From NCBI GenBank assembly GCA_900540405.1, contig UQFW01000021.1, positions 1 through 22,368 of the forward strand: a DNA stretch of 22,368 nt, in the 5' to 3' direction. The DNA is from Candidatus Avelusimicrobium faecicola. Lineage in GTDB: Bacteria > Elusimicrobiota > Elusimicrobia > Elusimicrobiales > Elusimicrobiaceae. Positions 6,884 to 15,087 of this stretch are shown here, piece by piece; the first letter of the stretch is position 1, and each line of letters begins with the position of its first letter. A program made the position numbers and the translations under genes. Below the pieces are notes generated by a model that worked only from the letters and a program-made list of their open reading frames with translations, made no database searches and was not told the origin of the DNA.

Positions 6884-8575
6884 TTAGAGCGAATATCCGC
6901 TCCCGCCCGCGTTGGCCCACTTCCAAAAAGCGTCTTCAAACGCGTTCATATCGTTATAATAATACACACGTTTAAGGGCCTTCTCGGGCGAATACGGCTC
7001 GTAAATTTGGCGGCCTTTGGAATCTTTTTTCAAAAACCCGGTGGACGGGTCCCGCACCGCCTCCCCTTGCGAAAGCAGGCGCGTAAACTGCTCAAACTGC
7101 ATCCGCTTAGACGGATAAGACGAATTACCCGGGTTGAGCAAAAAGCGCACCATGGTATAGGCTTGGAAATACCAATCCTGCGTTTGCCCGTTGGATTCCA
7201 TCATATTGAGCGACCCTTCCCGCATAAACTGGTCAAACGGTAAAAAAGTGACCGTGCGCCCCGGTTTGCGCCGGGCCGGGCGCGGAGAATCCCACCCCAA
7301 AGACATCCGGCTGGATTTATCGCGCTGAAGGTTCAAATTCTTAAAATCCTGCGCCCACGGGCCGCCCTGCGTGCCGTTATAGGCTTGGTCTTCCATGAGT
7401 ACCGCCAAGCCCTCGTCCAACCAGGCGGGCGTCATAATTTGGTGCGTATGGCGTTTATCAAAAAACTTTTGGGTAAAAATATGCACCAGTTCGTGCGTGA
7501 ACATTTCTTTCAGCTCTTGCGTTTTTTGCGGCTCGTCATATACCACAATTTCCCCGCGGGTCGGGTACGCCAGGGCGCGGCTCCAGGGTTTGGCGTTCGG
7601 CTCGTATTTCAAGTACGATTGATAATCCTGATACACAAACACCCGCACCCGGTCCGACATCATCCACGGAATAAACCGTTTTAAGGTGTTGTACGCCTGT
7701 TCAAACACGTTGGACATATTGGCCGTACCACTGCCGAAATCCCGCTTTTGGGTATAAATGGTAAAGTTTTTGCTTTCGCTTAATTTCCATTCCACGCCCG
7801 GGCGGTAGACATTCGGGTTGAAGTGGCGGGCTTTGTTGGAAGGCACCGTGGCCGTTGTGTTTTTAGCGGCCGGCGGCGGAATTAAACGGCCGGAGTTTTC
7901 CTGCTTTTGTTTGGCCTGGCGGAGTATGCGCGCGGCGGCTTCCAATTCCGCATCGGCGGCTAAATCTTCGTCGCTGGGTTCTTCCTGCGGGCCGTCATCC
8001 GGGTCCGGCGCGGCGGTTTCCCCGGGCGGTAAAAGGGCGTTTTCTTTTTCTATTAATTTTTCCGTTTCCGTGGGTTTGGCCGACGGTTGCGCGGCTTGCT
8101 TTTTAGTGCCGGGAGCGGCCGCCGCCTTGCCCGCCGGAGCCGGCTTTTTACGGAGCGTATTATTTTTTTTGCCTTGGGTGCGGCGCGCCTTGCTGGCCGC
8201 TACCCGGTTGGCGGTTTTTGCGCTGAGCTTTTTAGTGGGCTGTACTTGCGTTTTTACCACCGCCGCCGGAGCATTTCCGCCCATATCTAACGGCATTTCC
8301 AACGTGGCATCCGCCGATGTTTTGGCGGACGCTTTGGCGGATGAGCCCGCGGTGCTTTGCGCGCGCACGGCCGTAGTGCCCACGGCCCGGGGGGCTTGCT
8401 TGGCTTGCCCGAGGGATTTTTTGAGTATATCAATATTAGACCCGGGGGCCGTTAATTGTTCGTTAGATACTTGAATAGACGAAGACACCGCTTCCGCAGG
8501 TGCGGAAACGGTGTTTTGGGCATAAACAAAGCCGGATAAGGCAAGTGCTACACTTAAAAAAATGCTCCGTTTCAT
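6884..8575 (-). CDS. Exported peptidase-MA-like metalloprotease (HExxH, gluzincin type)
   Basis: 563 residues from the ATG at 8575. A GTG at 8581 is in frame, but the AGGA site fits the ATG better. The signal peptide (about 1-20) ends VYA-Q. Residues about 50-250 are a low-complexity Ala/Lys/Pro/Thr linker with an acidic patch. The C-terminal domain starts around 260 with WKLSESKNFTIYT, typical of peptidase MA-like domains (PF13485). It carries HELVH (His361, Glu362, His365) and, 21 residues on, AWLDEGLAV with Glu388 as the probable third zinc ligand. All the expected catalytic residues are present, so it may be active. It is the last gene of the pilus operon, 15 nt after the GspK-like pseudopilin. 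That suggests a substrate, processing enzyme or tip-associated factor of the pilus system (inference). Confidence 0.85.
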   Translation of the reverse strand: MKRSIFLSVALALSGFVYAQNTVSAPAEAVSSSIQVSNEQLTAPGSNIDILKKSLGQAKQAPRAVGTTAVRAQSTAGSSAKASAKTSADATLEMPLDMGGNAPAAVVKTQVQPTKKLSAKTANRVAASKARRTQGKKNNTLRKKPAPAGKAAAAPGTKKQAAQPSAKPTETEKLIEKENALLPPGETAAPDPDDGPQEEPSDEDLAADAELEAAARILRQAKQKQENSGRLIPPPAAKNTTATVPSNKARHFNPNVYRPGVEWKLSESKNFTIYTQKRDFGSGTANMSNVFEQAYNTLKRFIPWMMSDRVRVFVYQDYQSYLKYEPNAKPWSRALAYPTRGEIVVYDEPQKTQELKEMFTHELVHIFTQKFFDKRHTHQIMTPAWLDEGLAVLMEDQAYNGTQGGPWAQDFKNLNLQRDKSSRMSLGWDSPRPARRKPGRTVTFLPFDQFMREGSLNMMESNGQTQDWYFQAYTMVRFLLNPGNSSYPSKRMQFEQFTRLLSQGEAVRDPSTGFLKKDSKGRQIYEPYSPEKALKRVYYYNDMNAFEDAFWKWANAGGSGYSL

Positions 8576-8590
8576 AATCACTATCCTAAA

Positions 8591-9091
8591 TTATAAAGAG
8601 CCGCCGTCACTGCCTATTACTTCAAAAACCATTTGCAACATATTTTCTCCGGCAGTTTTTCCGGTCATTTCTCCCCGGGGGTAGCCGTCCACTTCTCCGT
8701 TTTCCCCTTTTGTATCATACAACCAGGCACGCACCTGATACTGTTGCCCGTCTATTACGGACCGACAATCATAAAAGCGGTGTTTTTCCGTATCGCTGGT
8801 GCTGGTGCAAATGCCAGAGTTATTGTAGTCGTCACAATACATATAGGCGCCGCGGGCGTCCCCTTCAAAATCACTGCGGAACGTGGCTACGGATTTGGCC
8901 GCCCACAGAGAATTTACCTCCGCCATGCAGGAATCCGCCATAATCTGGGTGCTTACATTCCGGCGCGTTTGGCGCACCGTCATCGTGCGCGAAAGCGTGG
9001 CACGCAACAACATGGCAGACATCCCCGCTAACACAATCGTCACCAGTAAAACTTGCATCAACGCGGCACCTTTGTTATTTTTTAATATCAT
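8591..9091 (-). CDS. Minor pseudopilin, GspK/PilX/MshP-like
   Basis: 166 residues. The N-terminus MILKNNKG then AALMQVLLVTIVLAG is a class III (prepilin) signal with likely cleavage after Gly8, followed by a hydrophobic helix to about residue 30. Position +5 of the mature protein is Gln instead of the usual Glu, as in GspK-type tip pseudopilins, which lack Glu5. Four cysteines (55, 86, 95, 109) could form two disulfides. At 166 residues it is shorter than classical GspK and nearer PilX/MshP. The AAGGAGA site is well placed before the ATG. Its position after GspI- and GspJ-like genes supports the assignment as the third member of the tip trio. Confidence 0.75.
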   Translation of the reverse strand: MILKNNKGAALMQVLLVTIVLAGMSAMLLRATLSRTMTVRQTRRNVSTQIMADSCMAEVNSLWAAKSVATFRSDFEGDARGAYMYCDDYNNSGICTSTSDTEKHRFYDCRSVIDGQQYQVRAWLYDTKGENGEVDGYPRGEMTGKTAGENMLQMVFEVIGSDGGSL

Positions 9092-9102
9092 ACAAATCTC
9101 CT

Positions 9103-9687
9103 TTACAGCCCGTTAGGCAGTAAAAACGTTTCTTCTACAATATCATTGACCGTTTGGGTAGAATCTAATTCCACAATCAACGTCATATCAATCGCGCTGG
9201 CAACGCCGCTGTTGCCCACCCGCCGGAAGGACGGAGAGGCGTACCCTTCATATCGGGGCATATATTTTACATTGTTCAGCACGGTACTCCCATTGCGCAG
9301 GATTCTGCCGCCGCGCGTGGCCCCCGCGGGCTTCACGCCGGACGACTTAGAGCCTTTTTCAAACCTATAAGAAACGCACCCATTCCCGCCCCCGGGCTTG
9401 GTAATAGCTGCCCCGGATACGCTTTTATTATCGCACAGCTCAAATAACAGGCCCCCGGTGCTGGGGTCCGTACCCGCCCCCATATTAATATACGTTGCCG
9501 CGTTAATATCATTACGCAACGTGCGCAAAAAAAGGGATAAATTATTGCGCAGCATCACTTTACTGCGCCCAACCCCCGCCTCGCGCGAGGCCGCCGTGGT
9601 TAAAGAGGCCAACGCCACCCCAATTAACCCCACTACCATTACTGCCAACAGAACCTCTGTAAGTGTAAAACCTTTTCTGTTTTTCAT
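9103..9687 (-). CDS. Minor pseudopilin, GspJ/PilW/MshO-like
   Basis: 194 residues. The start is placed at the ATG 9687-9685, giving MKNRKG then FTLTEVLLAVMVVG, a canonical prepilin signal with cleavage after Gly6 and Glu5 present. The frame extends 12 codons further upstream, but those lie inside the preceding gene and would spoil the short leader. The globular part has two cysteines (in FELCDN and GNGCVS). The GGGGG ribosome site overlaps the end of the upstream gene, suggesting coupled translation. The order GspI-like, GspJ-like, GspK-like matches minor pseudopilin clusters. Assignment to J/W rests on order and size, not on a diagnostic motif. Confidence 0.78.
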   Translation of the reverse strand: MKNRKGFTLTEVLLAVMVVGLIGVALASLTTAASREAGVGRSKVMLRNNLSLFLRTLRNDINAATYINMGAGTDPSTGGLLFELCDNKSVSGAAITKPGGGNGCVSYRFEKGSKSSGVKPAGATRGGRILRNGSTVLNNVKYMPRYEGYASPSFRRVGNSGVASAIDMTLIVELDSTQTVNDIVEETFLLPNGL

Positions 9688-9695
9688 AGCGCCCC

Positions 9696-10304
9696 CTATC
9701 TGGTTAAAGTGTACCCGTTGCAACGGATTTCAAAATGGATGGTTTTTCCGCTGGAAATATCTTGCGGTTGCACCCCATCTGCGGTATTGTAAACCCCCGT
9801 ATTCCAGTTGGTGCTTAGCGGGCGTTCCCGCGCGGTTTTCGGCAATTTAGCGTTGACAATATCATTAGGATTTACCCGGTACACAAAACAGCTTTTGGAG
9901 CCGGTATCCCCGTTGCAATCATCTGCGGCATCCGAATCACAAATAAGCGGCAACAGGCACTTAATGTTATGCGTTCCGGAGGCAAGGGGCGTGGTGTCAT
10001 CAACCGCCATGGTGCCGGAGTGCCCGCACAAGCCGTTTTGATAGGCCAGCGGCACTAAATCTTCATTTTCCGAATCTTTTTTGGTAAGCGTAAAATCGCG
10101 GGAAAACACATACGCCTGCAACTGCATGTGCGCTTTTTCTACCGCTAAAATCATTTCTTCGCGGATGTCCGGCCCGGAAGATTTACGCGAGGCTGATAAC
10201 AACACCGCAAAAGAGCCGGTAGCCACTACGGCCAACAGCACCATGGCAATCAGCCCTTCCAACAACGTCACACCTTTTTTACTTTTCCAAAATTTCTTTA
10301 TCAT
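9696..10304 (-). CDS. Minor pseudopilin, GspI/PilV/MshD-like
   Basis: 202 residues. The leader MIKKFWKSKKG is followed by VTLLEGLIAMVLLAVVATG: cleavage after Gly11, Glu5 present, and the GLIA signature common in PilV/GspI proteins. Six cysteines (93, 116, 122, 130, 139 and one near the C-terminus in EIRCNGYT) point to a disulfide-stabilised domain. AAAGGA lies 7 nt before the ATG; the gene ends 8 nt before the next ATG. It probably primes pilus assembly as part of the tip complex. Confidence 0.8.
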   Translation of the reverse strand: MIKKFWKSKKGVTLLEGLIAMVLLAVVATGSFAVLLSASRKSSGPDIREEMILAVEKAHMQLQAYVFSRDFTLTKKDSENEDLVPLAYQNGLCGHSGTMAVDDTTPLASGTHNIKCLLPLICDSDAADDCNGDTGSKSCFVYRVNPNDIVNAKLPKTARERPLSTNWNTGVYNTADGVQPQDISSGKTIHFEIRCNGYTLTR

Positions 10305-10314
10305 AAAGTATCCT

Positions 10315-10878
10315 TTAATCGTTGGAATTATCCGTCACCCGTAAAGCGTCATCCAAATAAATATAATATTTAACGCCGTTATAGTCTTTTACATACTTTT
10401 CACCGGCGGCTGTTTTAGTGGTTCCCATCGCCACCGCATACGGGCGACCATGGCAGTTGGCGTTGTTATCTAAACACGAATAAAAAGTATACGGCAATTC
10501 GGAATATTCTGACCCGCTTAAATACCCGCAGGCAAACAACTGCATAATATTTTCCCTCTTTCCGCGGCCCGGAACCCCGCTGGAACTCAAATCGTTGCAG
10601 GCAGGAGGAACGGCCCCCAACGCGGTTCCGGTGAAATTCCCGATAATTTGAACCCCTTTGGTGTTTTGGTAATAACTGCGGATTGCTTCGGACAAGCGTT
10701 TTACGCCTTCTTTAGCCAAGTTATTGCGTTGGTCAAAACGGATAGAATTATACGCCGGAATTGCAAAGCTAAGGATTACGGCAATAATCAGCAGTACGGC
10801 CAAAATTTCCATAAGCGTAAAGCCTTTTTGGCTTTGCGCGCAGGAACGGAGATTAAAATAAGATAAATATTTTTTCAT
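10315..10878 (-). CDS. Type IV pilin-like protein with long leader
   Basis: 187 residues. A 19-residue leader (MKKYLSYFNLRSCAQSQKG) precedes FTLMEILAVLLIIAVILSF, with Glu5 present. This leader is long for a type IVa pilin; no alternative ATG lies nearer the cleavage site. The rest resembles PilE/GspG-type pilins, with IPAYNSIRFDQRNNLAKEG after the helix. Cysteines lie at 94, 117, 135 and 142 of the mature part, plus one in the leader. AAGGA lies 8 nt before the ATG. It could be a major or a minor pilin; expression data would be needed to say which. Confidence 0.82.
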   Translation of the reverse strand: MKKYLSYFNLRSCAQSQKGFTLMEILAVLLIIAVILSFAIPAYNSIRFDQRNNLAKEGVKRLSEAIRSYYQNTKGVQIIGNFTGTALGAVPPACNDLSSSGVPGRGKRENIMQLFACGYLSGSEYSELPYTFYSCLDNNANCHGRPYAVAMGTTKTAAGEKYVKDYNGVKYYIYLDDALRVTDNSND

Positions 10879-10893
10879 AAAATATCCTTTTTG

Positions 10894-11427
10894 CTAGGCC
10901 CCAGTTGTGCCGCCCGTACCACTCCAAGTGGAGGAAATTTCGCTCCAACTGTCATTGGCCGCGTTGTAGCAGGCTTTATAGCCCTGATACTTGCCCAGTT
11001 TGCTATTTACACCCTCAAAACAGGCGGATTCATCACCGGACAAGGTAAATTCGAAATAGCCGTTAAAGCCCAACGCATCCACATATCCGTTAGCCACCAA
11101 ACAGCTGGCCGGCCACTGGCCACTGGGGTCGGAGGCAAAACCGCGGGCACAAACTGGAGTGCCGTCTACAAAAGAGGTACCAGTAGTGCCTTGGACCCTA
11201 TCATCAATACGGTTGCTATCAAACCGAATGCTCGGGTAATCAATATGCGCCCGATAATTTCCCATGGCCAACGATTGCGTGACCGCGCGCGCCTGTGCCA
11301 CCCGGGTTTGGGCGGTGCTGTTGCGGTAGCTCACCGTGGCAAACAAAGCCAAAATACCGATAATGGCGGCCGCTATCAGTAATTCCAACAGGGTAAAACC
11401 CGCTTGTTTACAATATAGATGCTTCAT
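10894..11427 (-). CDS. Type IV pilin-like protein (possible major pilin, first gene of the pilin operon)
   Basis: 177 residues. The leader MKHLYCKQAG is followed by FTLLELLIAAAIIGILALF, with Glu5 present and the hydrophobic helix ending at about residue 30. Cysteines at 93, 109, 136 and 153 probably form two disulfides. The C-terminus is Gly/Ser/Thr-rich. GAGGA lies 8 nt before the ATG. A good promoter candidate (11461-11489) stands directly upstream, so this gene may be transcribed more strongly than the assembly genes, which would fit a major pilin (inference). Confidence 0.82.
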   Translation of the reverse strand: MKHLYCKQAGFTLLELLIAAAIIGILALFATVSYRNSTAQTRVAQARAVTQSLAMGNYRAHIDYPSIRFDSNRIDDRVQGTTGTSFVDGTPVCARGFASDPSGQWPASCLVANGYVDALGFNGYFEFTLSGDESACFEGVNSKLGKYQGYKACYNAANDSWSEISSTWSGTGGTTGA

Positions 11428-11460
11428 ATAAAAATCCTCTATAAAATTTAAGCTCTATTA

Positions 11461-11489
11461 AGTATTGCGGAAAATTGCCAATTTGTCAA
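11461..11489 (-). promoter_or_regulatory. Internal promoter candidate before the pilin genes
   Basis: On the minus strand, a perfect TTGACA (11484-11489), a 17-nt spacer and AATACT (11461-11466; 4 of 6 matches). It lies in the largest gap between the pilin genes, immediately after the stop of the first pilin. The predicted start near 11454 gives a leader of about 27 nt. Confidence 0.55.
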
Positions 11490-11993
11490 TTACCGCGTGA
11501 CCACTTTGTCTGTGCCGTTATTAAAATATTTTAAGGTTTCCGTACCCATATTATCAATACAAACTTTATACGGCACAGGTAATTTCTCCACGGGAGTCCG
11601 ATACATACACACATCGCAATTTGTTTCTTCTATGGTATATTCATAGGAATTCATAGAATCTTTTACAGTGGCTTTAGTATACCCGTTGCGTCGCATACAT
11701 TCATGGGGATACTTTTGGCACCCGGCTTTATTAAGCGTTTTGTGTTCCGCAGAAACCCCTTCGTCCTGATTTAGATACATGTCTTCCGGCGTGGTGACCT
11801 TGGGGCAACTATATCCCCCAAACATTTGTTGCACATTACGCAAGGCGGAAGAAAGCTCTATCAGTTTCCCCTCCGCGGCCATAAATTTATTGCGTTCCAT
11901 GCTCCGTTTATAAGCCGGCACGGCAAATGCCGCCACCGTGACGGCAATTACCACCACAATCATCACTTCAATCAGTGTAAAACCTTTCTTCAT
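11490..11993 (-). CDS. Type IV pilin-like protein with minimal leader
   Basis: 167 residues. The leader MKKG is followed by FTLIEVMIVVVIAVTVAAF, a textbook prepilin signal with Glu5. After the helix, VPAYKRSMERNKFMAAEGKL matches pilin alpha1-C. Six cysteines (63, 92, 99, 126, 129, 145) include a CDVC pair, more than in usual pilins. The GGAGGG site overlaps the stop region of the PilC gene, so it is coupled to the assembly genes. In MSHA-type order this is the mshB (minor pilin) position. Confidence 0.82.
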   Translation of the reverse strand: MKKGFTLIEVMIVVVIAVTVAAFAVPAYKRSMERNKFMAAEGKLIELSSALRNVQQMFGGYSCPKVTTPEDMYLNQDEGVSAEHKTLNKAGCQKYPHECMRRNGYTKATVKDSMNSYEYTIEETNCDVCMYRTPVEKLPVPYKVCIDNMGTETLKYFNNGTDKVVTR

Positions 11994-12002
11994 ACAACCC
12001 TC

Positions 12003-13226
12003 CTAGTTGCCGCCGATTTGGGACAGTTTGAAAATAGGCAAGAAGATAGAGGCCACAATAATACCAATTAGCGCACCTACGCCGCAGATTAAGATAGGGT
12101 CAATAACCGCGGAGAAACGCGCAATAAACTGGTCTACTTGGTCGGCATAGAATTTAGAAAGCGTACCGATAATAGAAGGCAATTTACCGGATTCTTCACC
12201 CATGAGCATCATTTCCGTCATCAGCCCGGGGAAAATGCCCGTAGAGCGGAACGATTCGGAAATAGACTGCCCGGCCGCCACTTCCGCACGCACTTGTTTT
12301 AAGGCCCCTTGAATGATTACGTTGGTATCAAAAGATTCTTCCAATACCGCAATAGCATTCAAAATGGTCACGCCGGATTGCAACAGCGTAGACATGGTGG
12401 AAAGCATACGGTCGTAATAAATATTTTTCAAGAAATTACCAAAAAGCGGCATGGATAACAAAAATGCGTGCCAGCGTTTTTTACCTTCCGGGGTTTTAAT
12501 GTAAAACTTAAACCCGACGAAAGAGGCAATCAAAATGAAAATAAGCAGAATACCGTGGTTAATTAAAAAGCTGGACACCGCCAATACCATAACCGTAATG
12601 GTAGGGAGTTCAATGTTAAAGTCCTTAAAAATTTGGGCGAAGGTAGGTACAATCCCCAAAATAAAGTACACCAACACACCGATAGACGCCGTACCCAAGA
12701 TGAACGGATAGGTGACTGCCGTAATAATTTTGCTTTTCATACCTTCCTGCGTTTTGGTGTATTTAGCCACCTGCATTAAGGTATCGGCCAACTGGCCGCC
12801 CACTTCACCCGCTTGTACCAAAGACAGCCAAATGGTGGAAAACGTGCGTTTGTGGCGGGAAAGCGCCGTATGTAGCGAACTACCGCCGGAAATATCTTTG
12901 GCTACTTGCGTAAGCACGGTACCCAACATGGGGTTAGAAGCGTATTCCCCCAACAGGGAAATAGCCCGCACCAACGGCACACCGCCGGCAATAAGGGTGG
13001 AAAGCTGTTCGGCAAAGAAAGCCAAAACGTGCCCGGGCACTTTACCCGTTTTTTTAGGGCCGCTGGCGCCGCCGAACAGACTGGCGCCGCCCCCCTCTTT
13101 TACGTCCACCACAATATACCCTTTGTTTTGCAGGGCGAAAACAACTTTTTCCCGGCTGTCGGCTTCCACACTGCCGCGCAGTTTTTTGCCGTTCATGTCC
13201 TGTACTTCATAAGTGAATTTTGCCAT
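12003..13226 (-). CDS. pilC: Type IV pilus/type II secretion platform protein PilC/GspF/MshG
   Basis: 407 residues, the normal family length. It is the polytopic inner-membrane platform that couples the ATPase to pilin extraction. The N-terminal part has the FTYEVQDMNGKKLRG motif. Two T2SF domains follow (about 68-190 and 270-395), each with the signature seen as QAGEVGGQL (138-146) and MGEESGKL (342-349). Hydrophobic segments lie at about 171-193, 209-242 and 374-398. GAGGG lies 11 nt before the ATG. It stands between the PilB-type ATPase and the first pilin, as expected. The pilC/gspF/mshG names cannot be separated from sequence alone. Confidence 0.95.
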   Translation of the reverse strand: MAKFTYEVQDMNGKKLRGSVEADSREKVVFALQNKGYIVVDVKEGGGASLFGGASGPKKTGKVPGHVLAFFAEQLSTLIAGGVPLVRAISLLGEYASNPMLGTVLTQVAKDISGGSSLHTALSRHKRTFSTIWLSLVQAGEVGGQLADTLMQVAKYTKTQEGMKSKIITAVTYPFILGTASIGVLVYFILGIVPTFAQIFKDFNIELPTITVMVLAVSSFLINHGILLIFILIASFVGFKFYIKTPEGKKRWHAFLLSMPLFGNFLKNIYYDRMLSTMSTLLQSGVTILNAIAVLEESFDTNVIIQGALKQVRAEVAAGQSISESFRSTGIFPGLMTEMMLMGEESGKLPSIIGTLSKFYADQVDQFIARFSAVIDPILICGVGALIGIIVASIFLPIFKLSQIGGN

Positions 13227-13259
13227 AATAAAAAACCCTCATTAATTTTATTATATTGG

Positions 13260-14996
13260 TTATTCGTCCGACGTTGTTGCTGCTAAAATTTCGTCCACGG
13301 TGGTTAAACCGCGCACCACTTTGTGCCAACCGCTCGCACGCAGGTTGAGCATTCCGGAGCGGTCCGCCGCTTGTTTAAGTGCCACCAAATCCTGCGTTTT
13401 GTAAATAATGGTGCGCATTTCCTGGGTCATGCGGTATACTTCGTAAATGGCGCGGCGGCCCATATACCCGGTGCCGAAGCACTTGGGGCAACCGACCGAC
13501 TTAAAAAATGTCCAGCTGTTTTGGTCCTTCGGGTTCAAGTGCCCTTCTTTAATAATTTGGGCCAAAACGTTTCCGTCCGGCATGTGCGGCACTTTGCAGT
13601 ACGGGCACAACACGCGGATTAAGCGCTGCGCCGCCACCAACGCCAAAGAGCTGGCCAGCAGGAACGGCTCCATCCCCATATCAATCAAACGGGGAATAGC
13701 ACCCAACGCTTCGTTGGTGTGCAGGGTGGAAAGCACCAAGTGACCGGTTAAAGCGGCTTTTAAGCACGCTTCCGCAGTTTCCGTATCGCGGACTTCCCCC
13801 ACCAGAATAACGTCCGGGTCCTGACGCAAGAACGAGCGGAGCCCGGCCGCAAAGGTAAGCCCGATGGAGGCTTTTACCTGTACCTGGCTGATACCGGCCA
13901 GTTTGTATTCCACCGGGTCTTCCAACGTCATAAAGTTTAATTCCGGCGTACGAATGGTGGTCAATACCGCGTTTAACGTGGTAGATTTACCGGAACCGGT
14001 AGGACCCGTCAAAAAGATTAATCCGTGCGGCAAGTTGGCCGCTTCCATAAACAAGCGTTTCTGTTCCGGCTCAAAGCCCAGCTTGTCTACGTTCATTTCC
14101 CCGGTGCCTTTATCCAAAATACGAAGCACCAGTTTTTCGCCGAATACCGCCGGGCAGACAGACACACGAACCTCAATTTTGCGGTTTTGGAATTGGATAC
14201 CAAAACTGCCGTCCTGCGGCAACCGTTTTTCGGCAATATCCAATTTAGACAAAATTTTAATACGGGAAATAATAGCCGCGATAGCATCTTTAGACGGTGG
14301 GGTGCGTTCATACAAAGAACCGTCAATACGGAAACGCAAGCTGACGCGCTCGTCAAACATTTCCAAGTGAATATCGGAGGTACGCTCCGTAATGGCTTGG
14401 CGCAAAATAGCGTTTACAATTTTAACATATTGGGAAGTGTTGGGGCGGACGCGGTCCAAATCCAAATAGCCGGAGTTCAAATCGTCGTCGTCATCTTCCT
14501 CCACATCGGCATCAGCCGGTTTGTTGGAGGCATCATTAATAACTTCTTCCAACAAGTCTTTATTGGAATAAAACGAATCAATAACACTTAACAGCTGGCT
14601 TTTGCTGGCGATGAACGGCTGTACCTGCTTGCCGGACATCATTTTGATATTTTCAATTAAAAATACGTTCGTCGGGTCATAGAGCGCAATAGCCAGCTCG
14701 TTATCTTCCACGAACAGCGGAAGGACCATATTTTCACGCGCAAATTTTTCCGGGATAATATCCTGCAATTTTTGCTCTTTTTCCGGGTTCAAAATGCCGT
14801 TTTCTTTGGAAGCGTAGGGAATTGCAAAATGTTTGGAAAGCCCAATCGTCACTTGGTTTTCACTTGCGAAACCGAACTTAACAATGGCATCCGCCAACGG
14901 CACATTACTCTGGCGAGAATAAAGCTCCGCGCTTTTGAGTTGCTTGTCGTTAATGATGCCTCTTTCTATTAAAATTTCGCCTAACTGTTTTGCCAT
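13260..14996 (-). CDS. pilB: Pilus assembly/secretion ATPase PilB/GspE/MshE
   Basis: 578 residues. It is the hexameric cytosolic ATPase that powers pilin polymerisation. The N-terminal MshEN/GSPII_E_N domain (about 1-145) begins KQLGEILIERGIINDKQL. An acidic linker follows (about 160-172), then the ATPase core. Walker A is GPTGSGKS (331-338), the Asp box is around LEDPVEY (358-364), Walker B is DVILVGE (395-401), and the His box LSTLHTNEA is present. Zinc-binding Cys pairs CPYC (464/467) and CPKC (503/506) are typical of assembly ATPases rather than PilT. A GGGGGA site lies 8 nt before the ATG. A hairpin separates it from the upstream secretin gene. The N-terminal domain makes it MshE/PilB-like; whether it binds c-di-GMP is uncertain. 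Confidence 0.96.
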   Translation of the reverse strand: MAKQLGEILIERGIINDKQLKSAELYSRQSNVPLADAIVKFGFASENQVTIGLSKHFAIPYASKENGILNPEKEQKLQDIIPEKFARENMVLPLFVEDNELAIALYDPTNVFLIENIKMMSGKQVQPFIASKSQLLSVIDSFYSNKDLLEEVINDASNKPADADVEEDDDDDLNSGYLDLDRVRPNTSQYVKIVNAILRQAITERTSDIHLEMFDERVSLRFRIDGSLYERTPPSKDAIAAIISRIKILSKLDIAEKRLPQDGSFGIQFQNRKIEVRVSVCPAVFGEKLVLRILDKGTGEMNVDKLGFEPEQKRLFMEAANLPHGLIFLTGPTGSGKSTTLNAVLTTIRTPELNFMTLEDPVEYKLAGISQVQVKASIGLTFAAGLRSFLRQDPDVILVGEVRDTETAEACLKAALTGHLVLSTLHTNEALGAIPRLIDMGMEPFLLASSLALVAAQRLIRVLCPYCKVPHMPDGNVLAQIIKEGHLNPKDQNSWTFFKSVGCPKCFGTGYMGRRAIYEVYRMTQEMRTIIYKTQDLVALKQAADRSGMLNLRASGWHKVVRGLTTVDEILAATTSDE

Positions 14997-15043
14997 TTCC
15001 TAATCCCCCGCGGGGTTTTCCCGCTGTGTATTGTCGTTAAACT

Positions 15044-15072
15044 CCCGCCCCCGCCATAAAAGCGGGGACGGG
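15044..15072 (-). other. Strong intercistronic hairpin between secretin and ATPase genes
   Basis: In the minus-strand RNA, CCCGTCCCCGC (15062-15072) pairs with GCGGGGGCGGG (15044-15054): 11 bp including one G-U, with a 7-nt loop. The sequence after it (AGTTTAACG) is not a U tract, so this is not a standard terminator. The G-U pair is a mismatch on the other strand, so the fold favours the minus transcript. A second small stem near 15010-15024 overlaps the ATPase ribosome site. Confidence 0.6.
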
Positions 15073-15087
15073 ATAAAAAGCTCTTTT

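Noticed and set aside
9688..9723. Longer start for the GspJ-like pseudopilin
   Set aside because: It lies inside the preceding gene, and the ATG at 9687 gives a normal short prepilin leader with a ribosome site.
15044..15072. Hairpin as a terminator between secretin and ATPase
   Set aside because: No U tract follows, and the pilus genes downstream have no promoter visible before 11489.
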